64,000 nt of DNA from Fragilaria crotonensis (Eukaryota > Bacillariophyta > Fragilariophyceae > Fragilariales > Fragilariaceae): assembly GCA_022925895.1 (NCBI GenBank), contig JAKSYS010000212.1, positions 23,763 to 87,762 of the forward strand. Direction: 5' to 3'. The position numbers were made by a program, and so were the translations under genes. This document shows positions 21,487 to 31,669 of this stretch, piece by piece; the first letter of the stretch is position 1; the number at the start of each line of letters is the position of its first letter. Under the pieces are notes generated by a model. The model was not told the DNA's origin. It worked only from the letters and a program-made list of their open reading frames with translations, and searched no databases.

Positions 21487-22527
21487 GGTGAGTTTGTAAC
21501 CAATAACCACTGTATCAGAGACTTCAGTTTTGGGTCAGTTCTTCTACAAGTATCTGTGTTCTTAGGGCGTGCAATAAACAATTTATATTAGTGTCCGTGA
21601 CCGTGAATGTTCATACTATCATATCCTTCGGTCTTTTGTGTTCTTCAAATTCGACTGATATTACTACGACAGTAAGTATGATTTTGTTTTTTGTCGCTTG
21701 ATGGTACTTTGTACTCTGCATTTGAACGAGACTTGGCGAACTCTTCCTATTTCAGTGATACAGAAAAAAAGGAATAGATTTTTCTCCGGTAGAAGCATTC
21801 GCTGACTTTACCGGTACTCGATACGGTATTCAAATTCGAAAATCACACATGTAATGTAAAGTTCTAAATATCATAGTCAAAACCACCAGTGTAGAATGTT
21901 ACGTTGTTTCGTGTATTCTCAGATTTTGTCTGATGACTGTCATATTAAACTTCCTGCTGGTAGTCAGTAGTCAGTAGATGGCGCATTCGGATTTTTTCCA
22001 CACAATTCCAGAAGTGGCAGTGCTGACCTCCACAGATATTGCCGTTCCGAAATGCTATTTCAATCGTTTTGTCGTATGGGACATTTTCTTACTTAATGTT
22101 TTGAGATTTTTCAGTCATTAGGAAGTCATCTCACATTTTTCCAGTCGTTGGCAGGACCAATGCATTTCAGGTCATTCTTAATTTGTCTTATACTGTACGC
22201 TATACGCTATACCCTTTTATACACAGCGTCGTTTTACCGGTACCATGTGGAATGTATAGTACAGTACTTGTACCTGCACCGCGATGAACACAGAGCGTGG
22301 CATGTTACGCGTTGCATGTTGCATTCCCAGAAAACCATTCGAGCTATTTGCTGCTTCATAATCTTTGTACATGTATGTAGAATCACTACTCCGAGTATAC
22401 GGCTGGTTTCTTGGTCAACCATCCTCGCGTACGTTGTGTACAATTTGTACTACATACAATAAATCCTAGACTTAAAATCAAGGAAAAGATACAGATGCCC
22501 CCGACACTCCATAAAAGCTTCGTCACA
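21487..22527. other. intergenic; duplicated to about 22170, then GTAC-rich
   Basis: The first part matches the upstream region of receptor copy A, with the words ATATCCTTCGGTC and AATCACA in both. From 22190 to 22460 there are many GTAC/TACT words, including TACTCCGAGTA at 22387-22397. No gene seen. Confidence 0.5.
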
Positions 22528-24497
22528 TCACGAAGCATCAACATCATTATCCTTCCAAGGCTTTGCCTCTTTCAGTGAACCATAGATGAAGCCAGTATCA
22601 AAGTCCAAGACACATTTGTGTGTCTTGAATCGCTTCGAAACTTGTTGGATGTCTGAGTACGACAGAAGCGCGGGATCGTCACATGACGTTGAAAATGCAG
22701 GGATGCTTGCGTTTGCATGATCCTGTTGCCTTCTCTGTTGAGACTGCTGATATATATGGTGGTAAGTACAAATATAAGCGCGTGCTCGTGCTGCAAACTT
22801 TTCCATTCTTCCTTGAGTCAACTCATTGATGGGACAAGTTGAATCTCTCACACATTGTTTAAAATTCTCTCGTCCCCGCTTTTTAGAAAGAGGAATACGC
22901 CGGTAGAATGCCTTCGCGTGTCCCCAACTAAATTCAACGCCTTCCCCAGCCAATTCGGCGTGAAACTTTGGAGTCAGAAGAACCTGCACTCCAAGCTGTG
23001 ATCCCAGATGCTGCAGGGCAGTCTCTTCATTCTTGAAATCCGAACATTCAGACGACATTATTCTGCGAAGCGATAACTGTAAGTCAAACTTTCCCGAAAT
23101 GACATCTTTCTTCCCTTCCAATGTGTACTTGTCTGAAATTGATGGATCGCTCTAACAGACCTCTTTCGTGCAGAACTTGTAGTAGACCTTGAGCTTTTCC
23201 TTGCCACCCAGGTAGGAGTTCTTTGTCAACCTGGTTGGCGGTCTCAATTCCGTTTTCTCTTGCCAATCCCTGGAGCTCTGCTTTCGGGTATCCCCGTTTC
23301 TGTTGGAGCGTCACACCCCTATCATTGAGTTCTTGGAGAAGTATCTTCTTCGTCTTCTCAACCATCTTACTTTTCTCTGTGGTTCTATCATGCCGTTGTA
23401 ATTCTCTTTGCTCTGGTGATAAGTACCAAGGGCCGTCATCGTCATTTTTGAAGACCATTGATTGGACATCGCCAACAGACAGTGACGGTGAGTGTGAACC
23501 GAGATAACCCTCTTGTGATGCTATGCACGTGTCTCTCATTTGTTGCTGTGATCCTACTCCTCCAAAGTTCTTTGACATGCTGAGGGCATTGAGTGCGCCG
23601 TCGCGTCTGCGAGCATGGCCTTGAGAATGATCGAATAGGAACACGAAATCGAAGGTGGCGTACAAAACTCGTACGCAATCGATGATATCCTCAAACTGTA
23701 AGCTCATATGATATGAGTTCCAATATCCTTCATTGTTGATACCAATGAACAAGGATTTTACAAACGGTGATTCCTTTAAAGTGGGTTTCCTCGTTGTTCC
23801 CAATATTTCCATTGCAGCAATTGTGTCTCGGTAAGTCCCGCTACCAAGTGCTGTCGTTTGCCTTCTCATATTGACTTCTGCTAACTCGTCTTCTGTCATC
23901 TGTCTTCCAAATCCAATCTCACGGGATACAAATGCAGAAAGGCATGTACCCGTCACCCTCAGACTTCGGCAAGAGTGCCACCTGTCCCCTCGGTCCCATC
24001 CATTGTTTCGACGACATGAGGTATTGCGAAAAGACTGATTCGTCTTGACCAATTATCATGAGTGGCCTTATTGACGTTGGTTTTTGAATGCTGGTTGTTG
24101 CTTCAATTTCCCGATGTGGCAGTGTCTCTTCTGAAGACTTGAGTCTTGCAAGGCAGCTTCTCCAGTAGTCAACATGAAACTCAACGCGTGATTCATTAGA
24201 TATAATATCAAAATAGTGGTGTCCAATATCCGCGTCCAATGTTTTCATCGTTGCAGCTTCACTCAGGGGAACCTGTATCCAGCGCCGACAATAGGGCTCA
24301 AGCATGGTAAGGTAATTCTTGCAGAACGAGTGTCGATGTGCCACAACATCCTCGCATTCGTGTCCGTCAACATAATAGCTTTTTCTTCGATTGTTGTAGT
24401 CGAAGCCTAGCAGTCGCATCCATCGCCACGATGTTGCGAAGCTAAAGTTCTTAAGTCTATGTGCACGAAGAAATAACGAAACCACATCATTGTCTTC
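22528..24497 (-). pseudogene. DDE-superfamily transposase, 3' part of a split and decayed element
   Basis: Three overlapping minus-strand frames (24485-23919, 24052-23084, 23121-22528) read in succession as one transposase. First frame: SYYVDGHECEDVVAHRHSFC and the first acidic catalytic motif LMIIGQDESVFSQY, then GPRGQVALLPKSEGDGYM. A one-base shift near 23945 continues as LSAFVSREIGFG. The second frame holds the second catalytic Asp in FVFLFDHSQGHARR, followed by ALNALSMSKNFGG, and later MRDTCIA and VQSMVF. After another shift near 23090 the third frame holds LLTPKFHAELAGEGVEFSWG with the third catalytic Glu. These motifs match a DDE transposase family found in fungi and algae. The 5' part of the same gene lies at 40540-41758, on the far side of the inserted LINE. 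Frameshifts make it inactive. Confidence 0.75.
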
Positions 24498-24498
24498 A
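24482..24498. repeat. target-site duplication of the LINE, right copy in transposase sense
   Basis: CCACATCATTGTCTTC (16 bases, 17 with the following A) recurs at 40524-40540. On the coding strand it encodes EDNDV at the break in the transposase, and the reading on either side joins as NEDNDV then VSLFLRAHRL. Confidence 0.9.
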
Positions 24499-24640
24499 AT
24501 AAAATAAAATATGAACTAATTATTAATGGGTTTTCACCATGTACCGGCCGGTAGGCCGCTACTGTGTACCCAGTTCCAGCGGGAATCCGCGAGAAGAATA
24601 AAATCAAAATAAATTCAAATTATTGGGACTGAACCGTGAC

Positions 24641-25336
24641 TCAACCACTCGATCTGCGAAAAAAATTTGTAAGCAAGGTCTGCCGTGTACCATCTTTAGT
24701 GAGGTCCGCCGAGGATTGTTTGACCTTTCGTAACCATCGACGCCTCGTGGCTGGTGTGCCCGACAGGATGGATGATAGAGGTCGGTCGCAGTAGTGTTTG
24801 TCCCCAGTACGAAGTAGGTGAGGCCGGCTATGATAGTACTCTATTTCCACCGACTCCGCGGATCGAATGCTTGCAAGAATAGCGTCGTTTGGAGAGTGTA
24901 GTACTCCGTTCCGAGAAATCCACAGGCGTCGAAAATGCGCACTCAATGCGCTAATAATCTCCTTCATGCGTGTTTCTCCCTTTCGGATGTCTCGAGCGTT
25001 GCCATGCATATCATACTGGGCCATCCGACCCCATTCCTTGGCAAAATAACCCTTCAGCGAGTTGTCCCACCCGATCTGACGTTGATTGGTCAGTGCGTCA
25101 GAGATGAGGTCTTGGAAGTGGAGTGGGAATTGGGTGAATGTGGGAGAATAATGTGTTTCCGATTGGATCGTGTGGCAAAAACCATCAGCCAGGAGATATC
25201 GAACTGGATGGATGTCGCTCGTGACAATGTCAGACCGTAACGTAGCAAGACTGGACTGCAGTACTGGGTTGGAAGTGCACCGAATAAAATGGAAGGAAGT
25301 CTCGTCTGAGGCTTGGCAGCAAGGGCAGAGTTTCAA
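24641..25336 (-). CDS. LINE ORF2, C-terminal fragment downstream of the copia insertion
   Basis: This is the continuation of ORF2 after the copia element. Across the insertion the frame joins exactly (ATIKDDS to LKLCPCCQ) when the copia and one copy of its CGAAT duplication are removed. It starts with a putative zinc motif CPCCQASDETSFHFIRC, followed by about 200 helical, Arg-rich residues. The same CPCC..HF.RC motif occurs in the LINE relic at 63.6 kb. The initiator given by an open-frame reading is not biological, because this segment is an orphan 3' piece. Confidence 0.85.
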   Translation of the reverse strand: MKLCPCCQASDETSFHFIRCTSNPVLQSSLATLRSDIVTSDIHPVRYLLADGFCHTIQSETHYSPTFTQFPLHFQDLISDALTNQRQIGWDNSLKGYFAKEWGRMAQYDMHGNARDIRKGETRMKEIISALSAHFRRLWISRNGVLHSPNDAILASIRSAESVEIEYYHSRPHLLRTGDKHYCDRPLSSILSGTPATRRRWLRKVKQSSADLTKDGTRQTLLTNFFRRSSG

Positions 25337-25341
25337 CGAAT
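25337..25341. repeat. copia target-site duplication, CGAAT
   Basis: The 5-bp direct repeat CGAAT immediately outside the LTR is matched at 32592-32596. Confidence 0.93.
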
Positions 25342-25753
25342 TGTGAGACCCTCTCTAGTACGGCAGCTTCACATACGTTGGCTCGCTTGGGAGTCGAGTT
25401 AGTGCGAGACCGTCAGAAACAGAAGAGGGAGAACACGACAGCACAATGAACGGAAGAGCGGCGATATCCGACGAGGTACGCAGTGGCGAGGGTGTCGGTG
25501 ATAGTGATGTCGTGAGTTATAGATGGGGACGAAGCAACAACTGTACCTCTTCACCCTTACGATCGTAGACCGGCAAGAATGCAGTGGAGGTAATAGTTTT
25601 AGGCTAAGTTAAAGTTGTGAGCCGATGGAGTACATCGGCCTTAAGCTAAACTAGTCGGAGTTGCACATGCGTCATGCATGTCAACGACTGTAGATAGTAG
25701 ACTGTGCGCGATTAGACGATTGCACAGTAGCAAGAATGAAATATGCACTGACA
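25342..25753 (-). repeat. copia 3' LTR (412 bp)
   Basis: It starts TGTGAGACC and ends CTGACA on the plus strand, so it is TG...CA on both strands. It is identical by eye to the other LTR. Confidence 0.95.
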
Positions 25754-25755
25754 CA

Positions 25756-25762
25756 CTCCCCC
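25756..25762 (-). other. polypurine tract of the copia element
   Basis: The minus strand reads AATGGGGGAGTG directly before the 3' LTR. This is the usual place for the plus-strand primer. Confidence 0.75.
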
Positions 25763-25907
25763 ATTGTAAGCCATAGCATGCAATGAGCAACAGAAGTGTA
25801 TCTTGAAGGATAAGAACTTCAGGGGGCCGGGGGTATCCACGGGGCACCATAGTGACCCATGAGGCGGCGAACATGACGATGATGAAGCGTGGGCCCAAGC
25901 GATTTCG

Positions 25908-26420
25908 TCAGGAATCCGCGGAGTTGACGACACCAGGAATGTGAGAAAGAACAATCTCATTCGCTGCCTTCCATTCTTGGAGGGCAAAATGCTGGATGTC
26001 GATATGACGAGCGCGCGGCGTGGGACGACTCGCATTAACCATCAAGATGGCGGCAGCGTTGTCTTCGAACAACGTAGTTGGGCCGAGTTGTGCGTACCCA
26101 AGTTCTGAAAGGATCGATCGGAGGTACTTGGCAATCTTGGCGGCATGGACAGCTGCAAGGAACTCTGCTTCGGTGGAGCTTGTGGAAACGGTCGATTGAA
26201 TCTTTGACTTGTAAGCCAGAGGGCCACCGCAGAACATGAAGACGAGCCCGGTAATAGAACGACGCGTGACAAGGTCCGTTGCATGGGCTGCGTCGACGTA
26301 ACCAGCAAGTTCGGTCGAGGATTGAACTTGCGGGAAATCAGGGAGGGACGAGTCCGGAATGAGAATCTTGAAGTCGCCAGGCGGAAGTGATGAGAGAAGC
26401 ACGTTTCTCCAATAGAACAA
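25908..26420 (-). CDS. copia RNase H domain
   Basis: This is the copia-type RNase H with its acidic residues: GYVDAAHATDLVTRRSITG, STSSTEAEFLAAV (Glu), LFEDNAAAILM (Asp) and ARHIDIQHFALQEW. It follows the reverse transcriptase with a frame change near 26430. Another frame change near 25910 leads into a tail (GPRFIIVMFAASW in a second frame) before the polypurine tract. Not separately initiated; part of the broken polyprotein. Confidence 0.9.
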   Translation of the reverse strand: MFYWRNVLLSSLPPGDFKILIPDSSLPDFPQVQSSTELAGYVDAAHATDLVTRRSITGLVFMFCGGPLAYKSKIQSTVSTSSTEAEFLAAVHAAKIAKYLRSILSELGYAQLGPTTLFEDNAAAILMVNASRPTPRARHIDIQHFALQEWKAANEIVLSHIPGVVNSADS

Positions 26421-26439
26421 ACCCCAATTTTTGTCATTC

Positions 26440-27330
26440 GTAGGTACCGTGCGACACGACGTAATGCGTCGTAGTGCACCTTTGCCGGGTGATCGGAGAA
26501 ACGGGCAAGTGTCGTGACCGCGTATCCGATGTCCGGTCGAGCAACCACATAGGCGTAAATCAACGCTCCCAAGACACTTCGATACGAAAACCCAGCAGCC
26601 GTTTCAAGATCATAATATTCTGCGGTTCCGTCACGAGGTGCATTAGCGTAGTCGTCAAACATTTGTTGTGTTGTCGATGCGGCAAGTGGCTCGATGGGTT
26701 TCTCGTCCGTCTCTCGTGATCCGGATGACGACCAACCATAGTGCGCCAGCAATTTATCAATGTATGTTTCACACGTGATCTTGATGTATCGGTCGCGTTG
26801 GTCGACGTCGACACCATTGAACGAATTCAGGATACCTTCGTCGCGGAGATCGATGCCGTCTTCGGCGCAAATGACACGAACAAGGTCTTTGATGGCGTCA
26901 ACGTTCACACATCCGATGGCCATATCGTCAACTTGGCGACATATAAGCATTCGGTGTCCCTTGTAAGTTCCTTGATAGAGACTGCGCTCGTGGGTGGTCG
27001 AAGTGAAACCGTGACGAGCGATGACAGAGTTCACGAACTTTTCCCAAAGCGCTCCGGATTCTGGATGGCCTTGGAGAGCATGTTGAACAGGGAGCACCAT
27101 TTCTCGAGAGACGACCGTACCGTGACGAGCGAGATACCAGTCGGCGTATTGATCATCGATGACCACGAACGTGGGCTGATTTGGTGGCGGCGAGTTCGCA
27201 TACGCGTTCGTCGCGTCCACTTTCAGACTGACATAACCCTCATGAGCACACAGAGCAAAGAAAAGGCGCATACAAGGTTGTTCGATGCAGCTAGAATAGG
27301 TGTTAGCCAACTTGAGCTGTGGAGCTGCGC
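26440..27330 (-). CDS. copia reverse transcriptase
   Basis: This is the palm and finger motifs of a Ty1/copia reverse transcriptase: VSLKVDATNAYANS (first catalytic Asp), LPVQHALQGHPESGALWEKF, and the active-site motif ICRQVDDMAIG, where Arg-Gln replaces the usual Tyr before the Asp-Asp pair. It ends with the conserved FSYRSVLGALIYAYVVARPD and FSDHPAKVHYDALRRVARYL. The open frame itself extends from 27568 to 26042, but outside these limits it is out of register. Frame changes occur near 27310 and 26430. Confidence 0.9.
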
Positions 27331-28166
27331 GAGGATCCATCGCAGCAGTTTCTTGCTTTCCGAGAACCGTCGCCTTTGATGGCGTAGTTCCAATGTTGCC
27401 GGAGCACAATAGCATCTCTGGGAGCAGGAACAGGGGCGCCATACATTTCTTGTTTGGCCATCGAATCAAGCTGCTTGAATTCGGCGTCTTGCCATTCTTT
27501 CCAGTTTGGGAGGCGTCGGAGCTTACGTCGAGTGAAGCTCCCGAGGCTTTGTTCTTCCGGAGTCCCATGCGTCGTTGTATTCAGGGAGCGAAGGAGCAAC
27601 TGAACATGGTCATCATCGATGGTGCTGTCTTCGTTGCATGCGATACCGCCGTCAGGCAGGTTCGGTTGCGGGGAGGAGGACCGGATGGCAGAGACTGTAC
27701 GCAATTGTTCCACAGATAGATGAATCGGCTGGTCAAGATGCCGATCGACAACTGGGATATATCGGTCCGGTGCGAAAACAATCTTGAACGTTTGCTCGTC
27801 CGATGCGGCCACAACACGAAGTGCGTCCAAGATAGATGCCGCAGTGAACACGGCGACGTCATTAATGGATACAACGAAGGCGCCGATGTATTTACGGCGA
27901 ACATTTCGGATCCGCGAGGCCGTGGTATTTGCAACAACACCGGAAACATACCCTCGTCTCCGAATGTGACACTCCATGATTTCGAAACCGAGGCAGGGAT
28001 GCTCACAGGTGATGGACGGGGACAGTTCGTCAAGGCGTTCGAATGGGTCATCAGAGACTTCCAGGTTGAAGGCTGGGAGATCCAGACGGTCCGGACCGAC
28101 GACGCCGTCATCGGCAAGGTTCCGGAGGAGCTTCACATTAGGAGGCGGTTCATCTAGATCGTTCAT
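27303..28166 (-). CDS. copia integrase-RT connector and start of reverse transcriptase
   Basis: This begins with a Pro-rich linker. Near its end it holds SFTRRKLRRLPNWKEWQDAE and LRQHWNYAIKGDGSRKARNC, the fingers region typical of diatom copia polymerases, which ends CCDGSSR before the frame changes near 27310. The middle part contains a PDZ-like-sounding YIGAFVVSINDVAVF stretch of unknown role. Confidence 0.8.
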   Translation of the reverse strand: MNDLDEPPPNVKLLRNLADDGVVGPDRLDLPAFNLEVSDDPFERLDELSPSITCEHPCLGFEIMECHIRRRGYVSGVVANTTASRIRNVRRKYIGAFVVSINDVAVFTAASILDALRVVAASDEQTFKIVFAPDRYIPVVDRHLDQPIHLSVEQLRTVSAIRSSSPQPNLPDGGIACNEDSTIDDDHVQLLLRSLNTTTHGTPEEQSLGSFTRRKLRRLPNWKEWQDAEFKQLDSMAKQEMYGAPVPAPRDAIVLRQHWNYAIKGDGSRKARNCCDGSSRSSTAQVG

Positions 28167-28380
28167 GCCCTCGTCGAAACGCGCATGGGTGGCGGTTTTG
28201 ACGGTCGAGCTGCCAAGGTCGAAAGTAATACATGACCTTCAGGGAGCGCGAGTACCCGAGAAAAATACCGAGGCGGGAGTTCGGAACGACGCGACCGTAT
28301 CGAGCAGTCGTTGGACGAACGTGGATCCGACATCCAAAGGTCCGTAGCTTTGCCAGATTTGGGAGAGGGGCACCACACAT
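28150..28380 (-). CDS. copia integrase C-terminal segment
   Basis: NLAKLRTFGCRIHVRP and LGIFLGYSRSLKVMYYF form the conserved segment after the integrase core of copia elements. It lies in a different frame from both the core (ending near 28385) and the connector (starting near 28166), so it marks two frame changes. Confidence 0.85.
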   Translation of the reverse strand: MCGAPLPNLAKLRTFGCRIHVRPTTARYGRVVPNSRLGIFLGYSRSLKVMYYFRPWQLDRQNRHPCAFRRGHERSR

Positions 28381-28384
28381 CTCG

Positions 28385-29345
28385 TATGGGCTTGTAGGTC
28401 GATCGCCGTGGGGGGGACGAAGTTATACAAGCGAATGTAGTGGTAGAATGCATACGGCCAGAAGTTGGGCTGGAGATTCGCACCGGAAAGCATGGTGCGA
28501 AGAGCATCGCCGATCGTCTGATGTGGACGCTCTCCAGGTCCATTCTGATGCGACGAATCCGGACCGGTCAGTTCCACGGCATATCCAAAGTTTGCGAAGG
28601 TGCGATGGATGTCGCGGCACTTTCCGAGCTCACCACCTCCATCCATGCGAACATACTTGTCGGGACATTGCGGGGAGTTGCTTGCAAGCCAGCTGTTGAT
28701 CCAATCGATGGGAGGTGCTTTCGTTGCGAAGGCGCGACCGAAGATTCGACCACTGAAGTGATCAGTAAGAAGGACATAACAAGTCTCTCCGTTGAGGCCG
28801 ACGAGGGTGTTGTGTCGAACTGAGTCCCGGCTCTTCTGGACCATGAAGCCAAAATCGATCGACAATCCTTGGTTACACGTTGTCGCTCTCATTGTGGTTT
28901 CGATTCCTTTTGGTGCTTTGCGGAGTTTGGCAGCAAGACAGATGGGACATCCTTCAAGTTCGGTTGGAATCTGGAATTGCGGCATCCCTTTTACAAAACG
29001 ATGCATCTCCGACAGACGACGAAAATTGATGTGCCCAAGCCGTTGGTGCCACAACATTCGCAGAGCCGTACGACTCAGGGAGCGCACGGCATATGCATCC
29101 GTGCATAAAGGCGAAGAGAGTTCCGGGAAATGAACGTCACCGTCCAGGATCGTTGGACGTTGAGCGAGGAGATCTTCTGAGCGATGGCCTTCGTGGCTTA
29201 AGCGGTCTGTGTCGATATTGACGGGGACAATGAAATCGAGACCCGCCGGAGCCATTCCTTGTCCAAAAAACGTAAGGTCTTGCGTTGCCGTCGGGTGAAG
29301 CGGGCAGCACATTAGAATTCGGGGCAGGTGGAGAATGACAGGCAT
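28385..29345 (-). CDS. copia integrase core with zinc-binding N-terminus
   Basis: The GAG-pre-integrase zinc motif is LWHQRLGHINFRRL followed by GCPICLAAKL (H-H-C-C). The catalytic core then shows SIDFGFM (first Asp), VRMDGGGELG (second Asp) and HQNGPGERPHQTIGDALR (Glu), the D-D-E triad that joins cDNA to the chromosome. After about 28385 the frame is out of register although open to 28239. The upstream frame change from the gag-protease frame lies between about 29345 and 29270. Confidence 0.92.
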
Positions 29346-31221
29346 CGCAGGTCATACCATCGATGGGATCAAGAATTGTTGCTGCGGTGACTGGTGCATG
29401 TTCGGTGCACAGTTTCCGAACGACTTGGTCCGATGGTAGCGGCGCTAAATGGGCCTCAGCTGTCGGGGCAATCAAGGCCTCAGTGAACGTCAAGCCGCCG
29501 CGGCTTGCCGTCGGTTGCAAGATGATGTGTATATCTTGCGAGCGACGAAGGCGGTGCGGAAAGTGAATGTGTCCGATGTTTTCAGAGAAGCTTGACATGT
29601 GGTAGCCATCGGTACCGAGCTGCTTTGAAATAGCTGCATGGGAAATGATGATGCCTGGAATTGTGGGAGTGTAATATGTCCGAATGAATACGGACGATGG
29701 GCCTCCGGCATTTCCACGATTATCAACCGGCACGCACAGGAAGCCGACACCGATAGGTTGATGCGCATGGTGACCGGCGTCAAAGAGGCGGACGTTGGTG
29801 CGACTGAGAGGGCGGTAGGCAAAGAGAAGCTTGCGATCGTTGGCAGTGCATGCCATCGATCCGTTGTCGGCATGCGCGAACGAGAGTTGACGTTCGCGAT
29901 CATACGTTTCAGCCAGTCGACGAAGTAGGATAGGTTCGGGAAGAACGTCGTCGATGTGAATTGTCTCTGACGCTGGAAGTGCAGGATTTGCATCAGCGAC
30001 AGGGATGGTGATGGAGTTGGTGCTGGGGACGTCGAAACATGCCTCAAAGTCGACTTCTTCAGCAGCGGTGACGCGGAGGGAATTTTGTTGGAAGCCAACT
30101 AATTCGTCTTCATCCTCGTCGTCGTCCTTGTCTTCGGTGGCAGGGACCTCAACGCCGGCCGGCTCATGTTCCAAGATGCGACGCATGGTCCGGTTGGTGG
30201 GAGGCGGTGGGCGACCACGGGTATTGGCCGAGTTCAGGCGGCTGCGAAACTGCTTGTGCGAGTTCGCGATCTGCGCCTTGAGCTGAGGATTGCGTTGTGC
30301 CAACCCTTCGGCGACAATGTAGTCAACGAAGCGATTGCAGTCCTCCAATTTATGACCTGGCAAATGGCAACCAAGACAAACAGAAGATGCATCTTGGTTC
30401 TGGGAAATGGCGCGAACCATCAGGTTGATCTCCTCGTCGTCGAGGGTCGCTTCGGACATGGACGACGAGAAGTCAGGCGACGCGGTTTCAATGCGTCGGA
30501 TGATGGACGTCGGCGTCCTTCCCGTTGACGACTGCTGCGAGGACGGTGGGTCGCGGCCGATTTCGGATGCATACTCGACGAACGTCGTTGCGAGTTGCGC
30601 CAACGAGAGTTTGAACGGAAGCGCACCATCGTGTCCAGTGCGCTTATCGCGTTCGACTAAACGTCGGATCTCGGGACGCCATTCGGACGTCAGATTGCGG
30701 ACCGAAAGGTCGAGAGCCTCTGATTCGGTGTACGTGCGAGTGGCTTGACGCTCGCGCACCATGAAGTCTTGAAGCCGACGGATGTACAAACTGAATGGTT
30801 CGGTACGACGCTGGCGAGGGATTTCGCTAGCAGTTGAGAACACTGAATGGAGAAGGGGATGATGTAGGCGGAACAATGAATACACCACGTGATATCCTGC
30901 TTGGGGAGGGCAGCCTTCAACGGCGCTCTGTTCTCGTGAACCATTCGGGAAGGTTGATTCTTGAGTGAGGGCGGTGTAGATTAACCCCGACATGAATGAG
31001 TCCTTCTCGCGGACGGACGCAGGAAGCCAAAGCCACCATTTTCCATGAATCGAATCCTCTTGTGCCGATTCATATGGTGGGCACCACACTCCCCATTGAA
31101 GGCAAGTGGAGCAAAATAATTTGTACCAATGAACGAATGAATCGTTTTGGACGAATCGAATTTTGGAATGCTCGCTTTTCGGAAGTCTTTGAACTTTACC
31201 TCGCCACACATGAATTGGCAC
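29137..31221 (-). CDS. copia gag with zinc knuckle, and protease
   Basis: Gag sequence here includes PFSLYIRRLQDFMVRERQ and a CCHC zinc knuckle CLGCHLPGHKLEDC (CX2CX4HX4C), which binds retroelement RNA. An acidic DEDEDE stretch follows. The retropepsin-like active site reads FAHADNGSMACTANDRKLL, with DNGS where DSGA/T is usual. The first about 30 codons (31221-31100) are probably out of register with the gag frame at 30981-31658, and the last about 60 codons (after 29320) are out of register with integrase. Confidence 0.85.
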   Translation of the reverse strand: MPIHVWRGKVQRLPKSEHSKIRFVQNDSFVHWYKLFCSTCLQWGVWCPPYESAQEDSIHGKWWLWLPASVREKDSFMSGLIYTALTQESTFPNGSREQSAVEGCPPQAGYHVVYSLFRLHHPLLHSVFSTASEIPRQRRTEPFSLYIRRLQDFMVRERQATRTYTESEALDLSVRNLTSEWRPEIRRLVERDKRTGHDGALPFKLSLAQLATTFVEYASEIGRDPPSSQQSSTGRTPTSIIRRIETASPDFSSSMSEATLDDEEINLMVRAISQNQDASSVCLGCHLPGHKLEDCNRFVDYIVAEGLAQRNPQLKAQIANSHKQFRSRLNSANTRGRPPPPTNRTMRRILEHEPAGVEVPATEDKDDDEDEDELVGFQQNSLRVTAAEEVDFEACFDVPSTNSITIPVADANPALPASETIHIDDVLPEPILLRRLAETYDRERQLSFAHADNGSMACTANDRKLLFAYRPLSRTNVRLFDAGHHAHQPIGVGFLCVPVDNRGNAGGPSSVFIRTYYTPTIPGIIISHAAISKQLGTDGYHMSSFSENIGHIHFPHRLRRSQDIHIILQPTASRGGLTFTEALIAPTAEAHLAPLPSDQVVRKLCTEHAPVTAATILDPIDGMTCDACHSPPAPNSNVLPASPDGNARPYVFWTRNGSGGSRFHCPRQYRHRPLKPRRPSLRRSPRSTSNDPGR

Positions 31222-31658
31222 ATGTAATCTTCAAAAGATTCGGCACCGAAGGTCACTTCGGCTGAAAAAGGGTGCATGCGAGTAGGCGTACGGGTCAACG
31301 TTCCCGTACGATTTGTCGCTGCGGAATTGAATAACGGGCGAGGCGGGACCGCGTCGGGTGGACTCTGAAAGCGATCAGCGGCCATTGGTGGCCCGTGGCC
31401 ACCGGTGGGTCGGGTATCGACCGGTTGTCCTCGAAAGGTCGGGACGGTGATGACAGGATCGTCGCTAGTATCGACGTTGACACTTGGCGGGGGATGATCT
31501 TCTTCCGTGGTAGCGGGAACAGGTGGCGTGTCGACATGTACGGATGTGTCGATTACCGATGGCGGCCCTCCTCGTCGGGAGTGCCGGGAACGGCTCTCGT
31601 GTACGCTATCGGAAGCAACCGAGGATCCTGGTGGTTTCGGAATGTCGATCGCAGACAT
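30981..31658 (-). CDS. copia gag, proline-rich and capsid-like part
   Basis: The N-terminal 125 codons are Pro/Thr/Ser-rich. Capsid-like sequence follows (FEDYMCQFMCGEVKFKDFRK, then KTIHSFIGTNYFAPLAFNGE). The frame change to the next gag segment lies near 31090. Upstream, another frame (31670-32020) may supply the true N-terminus. Confidence 0.7.
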   Translation of the reverse strand: MSAIDIPKPPGSSVASDSVHESRSRHSRRGGPPSVIDTSVHVDTPPVPATTEEDHPPPSVNVDTSDDPVITVPTFRGQPVDTRPTGGHGPPMAADRFQSPPDAVPPRPLFNSAATNRTGTLTRTPTRMHPFSAEVTFGAESFEDYMCQFMCGEVKFKDFRKASIPKFDSSKTIHSFIGTNYFAPLAFNGECGAHHMNRHKRIRFMENGGFGFLRPSARRTHSCRG

Positions 31659-31669
31659 AAGAAAACGGA

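Larger units (their letters stand above)
18540..22170. repeat. segmental duplication, copy B
   Basis: This is the second copy of the 13625-17390 segment. Gene order and orientation match copy A. The receptor gene is intact, the ankyrin part is a pseudogene, and the 71-bp duplication of copy A is absent. Confidence 0.85.

Noticed and set aside
26741-29133. Plus-strand frames of 100-212 codons opposite the copia polymerase
   Set aside because: They are antisense shadows of frames with catalytic motifs and have no motif of their own.
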